DNA from: Sphingomonas jinjuensis
GTDB lineage: Bacteria; Pseudomonadota; Alphaproteobacteria; Sphingomonadales; Sphingomonadaceae
NCBI RefSeq assembly: GCF_014197105.1
Contig: NZ_JACIEV010000003.1
Span: 62,001-126,000, forward strand
Direction: 5' to 3'
DNA length: 64,000 nt
Shown: positions 58,344 through 64,000 of the stretch, piece by piece
How positions within the stretch are numbered: the first letter of the stretch is position 1
Layout: every line of letters starts with the position of its first letter
The notes under the pieces: generated by a model
What the model was told of the DNA's origin: nothing
Database searches by the model: none
The model's input: only the letters and a program-made list of their open reading frames with translations
Position numbers and translations under genes: made by a program

Positions 58344-59887
58344 GTGAAGTTGCGGAACCGGGCCTCGCCGTCGCCGGCGGCGTAGAGCCCGGGCCGCAGC
58401 ATCAGGAAGCCGCCGCGGACATTATGGTGGTAGCCCGACACCTCCATGCCGCGGTCAAAGCGTCGCCACGTCCGCCCGCCGTCGCCCGACGTATCGAAGG
58501 TGACGATGTGGCGGTCGTTCGTCACACGCAGCCGCATCGACCGGCCATGCGGATTGGCGGGGCGGCCACGCTCCTGGCCATATTGGTGGGTGACGAAGCG
58601 CTCACCGTCGAAGCCGAGGCCGCAGTAGAGGCGGTCGTCGTAGAATAGCAGCATCCCGGCGGTGGTGCCGGGATCGATCTCGATATCGCATTCGATGCGA
58701 TAGGCCTGATCCGTCGCGACCTGGAGCAGCGGCGAACTGTCGACCGGCGCCATGCCGGTCGCTTTCAGGTGGAGCGTATTGGCGGCAACGCGGACCCGGC
58801 GCGCCTCGTCGGTGCGCGGCTTGAAGAAGCTCCAGCGGGTGCCGAGCGCCAGGGTCGCGAAACCGTCCGACAGGGGCAGGCCGTTGGGCACGCGTTCGCC
58901 GCCGCGCGGGGCGGCGAGGGGGGCCGACAGATCGCCGCCGGTCATTTGCGGCCAGCCGTCGCGGGTCCAGACGACGCGATCGAGCAGCGTCTGGCGGCCG
59001 AGCGTCCAGTAGCCCGCCTCGTAGCCATGGTAGAGCGCCCACCAGTCGCCCGCCGGCCCCTCGACCAGCGAGGCGTGGCCGCGCGACCACCAGCGCTCGT
59101 CGGTCGAGATCGTGCGAACCAGTGGATTTTGGGGGCATTGCTCCCACGGGCCATGGATCGAGCGGGCGCGGGCGGCGATGACCATGTGGCCGGTCGGCGG
59201 GCCGGCGGTGCCGCCGACCGCGGTGAGCATATAGAACCAGTCGCCGCGGCGGTGGATCTTGGGGCCTTCGGGCGAGAAGCTTTCGACCACCCAATCGGCG
59301 GGATAGCGCCAGGGGTCGTAGACATGCTCGACCGCGCCGACCGTCGACAGCCCGTCCTCGCTCAGGCGGACGCGGTCGCCGCCCGAGAGAAACAGCCAGC
59401 GGCTGCCGTCCTCGCCGACCGCGTGGCAGGGATCGATGTGGTTGGGCAGGTGGAGGTCGACGGGCTCGCTCCACGGCCCCTCGATACGGTCGGCGTAAAT
59501 GACGAAGATCGAATTGCGCGGGCTCGCCTTGACCGGGATGTAGAGGAAGTAGCGGCCTGCGTGCTTCTCCAGGCTGACCGCCCAGACCGAGCCGATGTTC
59601 TGATTAAGCGCGGGGCCGATCGGGCGCCAGTTCACCAGATCGCGGCTGTGCCAGATGACGCAGCCGGGATAGGAATCGAAGCTGGAGAAGGTGAGGTAAT
59701 AGTCCTTGCCGTCCTTCAGCACCGCGGGATCGGGGCGGTCGCCGGGCATGACGGGATTGAGGAAGGTACCGTTGCCGAGGTCGGCGATGCGCTGGCCGTC
59801 GTGGCCGCGGCGCCATTGGCTGGCGGCGTCGGCGGCGGCGGGGAGGGCGAGCGCGCCGGCGACGGCGTCGCGGCGGGTGATGGTCAT
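58316..59887 (-). CDS. GH43 glycosidase with C-terminal beta-sandwich domain, Tat-exported
   Basis: 523 residues. ITRRDAVAGALALPAAADA is a twin-arginine signal. The propeller has Asp53 (MPGDRPDPAVLKDG), the conserved aspartate of HIDPCHAVGEDG and the acid Glu207 (ESFSPEGPKIHR). The C-terminal 190 residues (YRIECDIEIDPGTTAGMLLF; FDTSGDGGRTWRRFD) match the concanavalin-like domain of GH43 beta-xylosidases and arabinofuranosidases. Specificity is uncertain. Start overlaps the peptidase stop (ATGA), so both are on one transcript. Confidence 0.9.
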   Translation of the reverse strand: MTITRRDAVAGALALPAAADAASQWRRGHDGQRIADLGNGTFLNPVMPGDRPDPAVLKDGKDYYLTFSSFDSYPGCVIWHSRDLVNWRPIGPALNQNIGSVWAVSLEKHAGRYFLYIPVKASPRNSIFVIYADRIEGPWSEPVDLHLPNHIDPCHAVGEDGSRWLFLSGGDRVRLSEDGLSTVGAVEHVYDPWRYPADWVVESFSPEGPKIHRRGDWFYMLTAVGGTAGPPTGHMVIAARARSIHGPWEQCPQNPLVRTISTDERWWSRGHASLVEGPAGDWWALYHGYEAGYWTLGRQTLLDRVVWTRDGWPQMTGGDLSAPLAAPRGGERVPNGLPLSDGFATLALGTRWSFFKPRTDEARRVRVAANTLHLKATGMAPVDSSPLLQVATDQAYRIECDIEIDPGTTAGMLLFYDDRLYCGLGFDGERFVTHQYGQERGRPANPHGRSMRLRVTNDRHIVTFDTSGDGGRTWRRFDRGMEVSGYHHNVRGGFLMLRPGLYAAGDGEARFRNFTYRAAPFRA

Positions 59888-61029
59888 GGTAGCTGCTCCA
59901 AGCGCTTGCGGCCGTTGGCGAGGACGGCGGCGTGCCAGCGGCGACGCCGGGCCGGGTCGCGCGGCGCGCGGTCGGCGAGGGCGAGCCACGCCAGCGCCTC
60001 GGCCGCGCGGCTCGCGGGTTCGCGCAGGGTGCGGGTCAGCTCGGTATCGAAGGAGGCGAAGTAGACGGGGGCTCCCTGCCATTCGATCTGGCGAGCGCGT
60101 GCCTCGTCCTGCGACCAGTGCTGGTGGTGGAGGCCGAGGTCGATGCGCGCGCGGGCAGCGCGGAAGATGAGCCAGTGGAGATGGCCGAGCGCCACGCGCG
60201 GATCGGTGAAGCGCGACGCGACGAGCGTTTCGGCATAGGTCGCCCAGCCTTCGACGAAGGCGGCCGCGTAGGTGATGCGCAAGGGGTGCGGCGGCGCCGC
60301 GCTCTCGATGCCGAGCTGGACCATGTGGCCGGGCAGTAGCTCGTGCGCGACGACGCTGGGAAGCGACCAGGCGGGGCGGCGGGTCAGGTCCTTCAGGTCG
60401 ACGATATAGGCGCCGGGATGGCCGGGGGCGGGCGGCTCGCGGTAGCCCTGTTTGCCTGCGGCGATCTCCTCAGCCGAGAGCTGGCGGACGGAGACGTCGA
60501 GGCAATAGGGCGGGACGGCGGGGAGCAGGGCCTGCGTGTCGATGCGCAAGTCCGCCAGGGTGCGCAGCATCGCGGCAATGGCCTGGTCGGCGGTGGCGAA
60601 GTACTGGTCGGTTTCGGCGAAGAGTGCGGCGTAGCGGTCACCGATCGTGCCGACGGTGTGGCCGATCTTCTTGAAGAGAGGGAGGGCCCTGGCGCTGAGG
60701 GTGGCCAGCGCGCGATCAAGGCGCTCGATCGCTCGGTCAGGCGTGGCGGCGTCGCCTAGGCGGCGTTGCAGGAGGAGCGCATAGTCGGTCGGTCGCTGCC
60801 CCAGCCGGACGTCGATGGCGAGGCCGGCGCGGGCGGCCTCGACGTCGAGGCGCTCGGTCGGCGGGAGGCGGGCGGCGTCGATCGGGGCGAGGAGCTTGAG
60901 TGCTTCTGTGGGCGGAAGTTTAGCGGCGGCGTCGAGGATGGCGGTGACGCTCGTCTGCGCAGCGGCGGGGCAGGCGGTAAAAGCGGCGAAGCCGGCGAGA
61001 AGGTGGCGGCGGTTTAATCCCGTCGTCAT
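59884..61029 (-). CDS. DUF885-family metallopeptidase-like protein, secreted
   Basis: 381 residues, shorter than the usual 550-600 of DUF885. LNRRHLLAGFAAFTACPAAA is a twin-arginine-like signal. The zinc motif is HELLPGH (His229, Glu230, His235) and the downstream FVEGWATYAETLV supplies the third ligand region. DUF885 proteins are regarded as secreted peptidases. In a glycan locus it might attack the protein part of a glycoprotein. The ATG at 61029 lies in one arm of the repeat at 61025-61106, and GGCCGGG before it is the only possible ribosome site; no better start is seen. Confidence 0.8.
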   Translation of the reverse strand: MTTGLNRRHLLAGFAAFTACPAAAQTSVTAILDAAAKLPPTEALKLLAPIDAARLPPTERLDVEAARAGLAIDVRLGQRPTDYALLLQRRLGDAATPDRAIERLDRALATLSARALPLFKKIGHTVGTIGDRYAALFAETDQYFATADQAIAAMLRTLADLRIDTQALLPAVPPYCLDVSVRQLSAEEIAAGKQGYREPPAPGHPGAYIVDLKDLTRRPAWSLPSVVAHELLPGHMVQLGIESAAPPHPLRITYAAAFVEGWATYAETLVASRFTDPRVALGHLHWLIFRAARARIDLGLHHQHWSQDEARARQIEWQGAPVYFASFDTELTRTLREPASRAAEALAWLALADRAPRDPARRRRWHAAVLANGRKRLEQLP

Positions 61030-61106
61030 CCCGGCCTTGAGCCGGGATCCCGCTTCTTCGTCGAATGGAAGAAGACAGCGGGACCACGGCTCAAGGCCGG
61101 AGTGAC
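61025..61106. repeat. Long imperfect inverted repeat overlapping a start codon
   Basis: The arm 61025-61053 (GTCATCCCGGCCTTGAGCCG and on) pairs with 61078-61106 at about 25 of 29 positions; inner CTTCTT/AAGAAG extends the hairpin. The CCGGCCTTGAGCCGGG core recalls dispersed palindromes in sphingomonad genomes. It contains the start codon of the DUF885 gene and lies 15 bases after the stop of the next gene upstream. Confidence 0.8.
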
Positions 61107-61121
61107 GCGGAGCAGGTCGGG

Positions 61122-64000
61122 TCATCGCAGAGGAACGCGGTTGTTGCGCTGGGTGACCTCGCGGTCGGCGTTGGTGAGCGCGATCGTGGCCTCGGCCTGA
61201 CCTGTGTCCGCCGGCAGCGTCAGCGTCACCCTGGTCGTGACCGGTTGCAGGTCGAGCGGGGCCGGCATGGGCGGGATTGGGGCCGTGGCGACGACGCGGC
61301 CGTTCGCCATCAGCGACGCCGTGCCACCGGTGGTCGGTTTCGAGCCGAGGCTGTGGACGGTCAGGGTGACGCGGCGGCCCTTCACGACGACGTCGTCGGG
61401 GCCGATGCCGAGGTCCGGGCGCTGGTCGGTCGGTGTCGTGGCGCGGATCAGGTCGAGCGAGAGGACGGTCTCGCCAGGCGCGAAGGTAACCGCGGTCATG
61501 GCGCCACGTTCCAGCATCGCGGTCGTGGCGCCTGTGGGCGTGGTGATACGCCATTCGCCGGCGTCGATGTTCCATGTCGACAGCGCTGCGCGCTGCGCGC
61601 TGGAGCTGGTATTGTAGGCGGTTATTCGCAACTTCTTCGTCGTTCCCTTCACCAGCAGCGCGACCTGCTCGGCCGCGGCGGCATCGGCGAAGCGCCAACT
61701 GACGGCATTGGCGGGCCAGCTTTGGTTTCGACGTAGCGCGATGCCGCCCAGGCGCTCGCGCTGGAGCCATTCGCTCGGCGCCTCGACTCGATCGGTCCAC
61801 CAATGGCCCTCGGTCTGCATATAGGCGCGCGCGGCCTTGTCCTCGGCCGCGGCTTCGTGGAGCGCGGCGAGGGGGGCGGTGTCGCCGGTGGCGCTCCAGC
61901 GGGCGTAGAGCGTCAGCGGGTCGTCGTTCCTCGCCTTGGCCAGCGTGTCGCGCCAGCCGGCACCGGCAGGCAGCAGGTCGAAGACGTTGTCGTTGATCTC
62001 GGCAAGCGCGCCCGGCCCCGACCTGGCGATACGGCCCTCGAGCGGGCGAAGATATGTGGCGTCGCCGGTCCAGTGCCACGAGGCCCAGGCGGCCTGGAGT
62101 GGCACGCTGGCGCCGCCGCCGTCGCCGGCACGTTCCTGGTCCGACGCCCAGTCGATCTCGTTGGGAAAGCTCCAGCTGCCGTCCTTGGCCTGTTTGCCGT
62201 GGGCGAGCCAGCCGTCGATCGTGCCCGTTACCAGCGCGCGGGCGGCGGGGTTGCCGTTGTAGATGCCGAGTACGGTGGGGCCGTGGAGGACGGTGAAGGC
62301 GTAGGGCTTCTGCCAGGCCCAGGCGTCGTCGCGATAGATGCGACGCGCGCCATACCAGGACGAGGCGAAGTGCATATGCCCGGCGGGATTGCGCAGGATG
62401 ACGCGCTGGAGCGCGCGCGTGTTGGCCATGATCCGCTCGACCGCCTTGGGTTCGCCCCAATTGAGGTAGAGGCGTGCGGCGTTGCTGTTGAGCCCTTCCT
62501 CATAGGCGTGGAGCTCGTCGGTGGTGATCGTGCCGAGGCCGTCGGTAATCATGCCGTTCTTGTAGACCGCATCCGACAAGGCGTTGAGCGAAGCGGTGAT
62601 TTTGTCGGGGATCAACCCCATCAGCGCGATACCGGGCCATTGCTGGACGAGATCGCTGTCGTCGGAAATGCCGCCGCCGAAGTCGCCATAGGGCACCTGC
62701 CGGTTGTCGATCCACCATTCGGCGAAGCGGCGGACTTCGATGAGATCCTGCAGCTGGCGGTGCGCCCAGGCAGGGACACCGGCGGGGACGGGCGCGAGCG
62801 GCACCTTGGGCAGGTTTTCCGGGCGATAGTCGATGTCGGCCCAATAGGCGCGGCCCTGAACGTGATCGGGATCGACGCGAAGCAGGTCGGACACGTCGGC
62901 GAAGACGCGGCCGTAAAGGCCCATGCGCTTCGAGGCGGTGTGCTCCTCGACCAGATTGCCCCAATTGTCCTTCACCTCGTTGAAGCGGTCGGTGACGTGC
63001 TCCTTGGCGGCTTCGCCACGCGGCTTGAAGACGAGGCGGATGCGGGTGCCGTCGAGGCTGTCGGCGGTGAAGTTGGGCGCGGCGGAGGCCATCGCGAGGT
63101 AGAGGCTGTCGTTAGGCAGGATGCGATCGCGCAGGTCGAGAAAGACGGTGCGGGGCTGGCCCGGCTTCACCGAGAAGGACACGTCGATCATGTCGCGGCC
63201 CGGCCAGATCGGGTCCTTTACCTTGACGTTGAGCGCGATCAGGCCGCGGGCGTCGGGCGTCGCGGTTAGCGCGGGCAGGTCGATGGCGATGCCGTCGAGG
63301 CCGTCGTGAAGATTCTGCCACCCATAATCCCAGGCGCGGGCGACCGGCTGGTCGGCATCGGCGTCGCCGAAGCTGGCGGGGATGAGGACGTGGACGATGG
63401 GCAGCGCCCTGGCCGCGCGCTGGGCGGTGGCGGCTCCTCCCGCGGCGGCGGCGCCGACGGCGGCCTTGACGCCCGAGGTCGGCATGGCGACGACGGTGCT
63501 GCGTTCGTCGGGGGCGTAGCGGCCCGCGATGAAGGCGTTGAGCGGCTTCAGCGCAGCGAGGGTCGGGGCGACGTTGCTGCGGATGGTGTAGTCGAGCGAC
63601 ATGCTGCCGGCGGGCGGGGAGCCGGGTTCGATGTCATAGGCCCAGATCTCCTGGATCGGCTGTTCCTGCATCACGTTGGTGAAGCTGAGCGTGCCGCCGG
63701 TGCGCGGCGCAATGCGGTCGATGCTGCGCACAATGCCCGCAGCACGACGCGCGACGGTGGTGCCGTTCCAGGCAAGCGTGCCATAGGCGGCGCCGCGGAT
63801 CTCGACCTGGTTGACGCGCTCGGTCGGCGGGATCGTCAGGTCGTAGCGCTTGCCGCCCTCGACGTAGACGTTCCAGTCGGGCAGCTCGAAATAGTCGTGG
63901 CGGCCGGGCAGGCGCGAGCGGTTGTAGACGCCGGGCCAGGTCGTCTCGGCGATGCCGTCGACGCCCTTGAAGGTCCAGGCCTTGAGGTCCTTGGCATCGG
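61122..64000 (-). CDS. Large secreted-type protein, C-terminal 959 residues (partial)
   Basis: The frame is open to the window edge, so the N-terminus is missing. Residues from the edge: a beta-rich part (ETTWPGVYNRSRLPGRHDYF; VNQVEIRGAAYGTLAWNG), a second beta region, then a helical part with GDFGGGISDDSDLVQQWPGI, SSWYGARRIYRDDAWAWQKP and GPTVLGIYNGNP, resembling an (alpha/alpha)6 barrel, and a C-terminal beta domain (LTVHSLGSKPTTGGTASLMA; LTNADREVTQRNNRVPLR) of CARDB-like type. I do not recognise the family. Its place before a peptidase and GH43, and its architecture, suggest a carbohydrate-active enzyme, possibly one of the uronate-cleaving families reported in arabinogalactan loci (for example GH154). 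That is only a guess. Confidence 0.7.
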   Translation of the reverse strand, partial: DAKDLKAWTFKGVDGIAETTWPGVYNRSRLPGRHDYFELPDWNVYVEGGKRYDLTIPPTERVNQVEIRGAAYGTLAWNGTTVARRAAGIVRSIDRIAPRTGGTLSFTNVMQEQPIQEIWAYDIEPGSPPAGSMSLDYTIRSNVAPTLAALKPLNAFIAGRYAPDERSTVVAMPTSGVKAAVGAAAAGGAATAQRAARALPIVHVLIPASFGDADADQPVARAWDYGWQNLHDGLDGIAIDLPALTATPDARGLIALNVKVKDPIWPGRDMIDVSFSVKPGQPRTVFLDLRDRILPNDSLYLAMASAAPNFTADSLDGTRIRLVFKPRGEAAKEHVTDRFNEVKDNWGNLVEEHTASKRMGLYGRVFADVSDLLRVDPDHVQGRAYWADIDYRPENLPKVPLAPVPAGVPAWAHRQLQDLIEVRRFAEWWIDNRQVPYGDFGGGISDDSDLVQQWPGIALMGLIPDKITASLNALSDAVYKNGMITDGLGTITTDELHAYEEGLNSNAARLYLNWGEPKAVERIMANTRALQRVILRNPAGHMHFASSWYGARRIYRDDAWAWQKPYAFTVLHGPTVLGIYNGNPAARALVTGTIDGWLAHGKQAKDGSWSFPNEIDWASDQERAGDGGGASVPLQAAWASWHWTGDATYLRPLEGRIARSGPGALAEINDNVFDLLPAGAGWRDTLAKARNDDPLTLYARWSATGDTAPLAALHEAAAEDKAARAYMQTEGHWWTDRVEAPSEWLQRERLGGIALRRNQSWPANAVSWRFADAAAAEQVALLVKGTTKKLRITAYNTSSSAQRAALSTWNIDAGEWRITTPTGATTAMLERGAMTAVTFAPGETVLSLDLIRATTPTDQRPDLGIGPDDVVVKGRRVTLTVHSLGSKPTTGGTASLMANGRVVATAPIPPMPAPLDLQPVTTRVTLTLPADTGQAEATIALTNADREVTQRNNRVPLR

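Overview
The window looks like a chromosomal segment of a sphingomonad (Alphaproteobacteria, Sphingomonas-like). The DNA is GC-rich throughout, and the gene order nadA-nadC, aroA-cmk-rpsA-ihfB and an acidic FYDLN-type zinc-ribbon gene beside a tRNA are alphaproteobacterial. Several carbohydrate genes sit next to TonB-dependent receptors and a flavin-dependent halogenase, as is common in sphingomonads and Caulobacter. This assignment is inference from protein resemblance; no database search was possible.

Bases 1-14763 are mostly core genome: a DUF4230 protein translationally coupled to nadA, nadC, a small membrane protein coupled to RNase T2, DUF4112, an orphan solute-binding lipoprotein, an aspartyl-protease/TPR protein, a Nudix hydrolase, tRNA-Leu(UAA), and the aroA-cmk-rpsA-ihfB row. 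That row is interrupted by an opposite-strand gene fusing a cysteine-less peroxiredoxin-like domain to a prolyl-4-hydroxylase-type oxygenase. The block ends at tRNA-Ala(GGC).

Directly after tRNA-Ala the character changes. There is a decayed IS5-type transposase, then xylX-xylB (two steps of oxidative pentose catabolism), then a gene graveyard at 17256-18238 holding pieces of a LacI regulator, a tryptophan halogenase and a GH3 glycosidase fused end to end. Small secreted or membrane proteins, an M13 peptidase and a tripartite EmrAB/OprM-type efflux operon follow.

From 26605 to the end the window is a large glycan-utilisation region. Left cluster (26605-42531): GH43, GH51 and GH2 on the minus strand with a halogenase and a frameshifted TonB receptor, and a divergent GntR/FCD regulator followed by a coupled GH35-like, GH27 and GH30 operon. 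Four copies of an inverted repeat close to TTGTCCGACAA lie at the receptor/regulator promoters, before GH2 and before the GH35-like gene, so this regulator probably controls the cluster. Right cluster (47641-64000): hexuronate-type MFS transporter, GH31, TonB receptor, alpha/beta hydrolase, mannonate dehydratase UxuA, GH2 beta-glucuronidase type, GH43, a DUF885 peptidase and a large unrecognised secreted protein cut by the window edge. A second operator-like repeat, TGGTCTGACCA, precedes the MFS gene (one mismatch) and the receptor. DctA, an alginate-export-type porin and a hybrid histidine kinase lie between the clusters.

Together the enzymes (arabinofuranosidase, beta-galactosidases, alpha-galactosidase, probable beta-1,6-galactanase, beta-glucuronidase, uronate catabolism, pentose oxidation) fit degradation of a branched arabinogalactan decorated with glucuronic acid, such as plant arabinogalactan-protein glycans. 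The substrate is inference; no transport or enzyme specificity can be proven from sequence alone.
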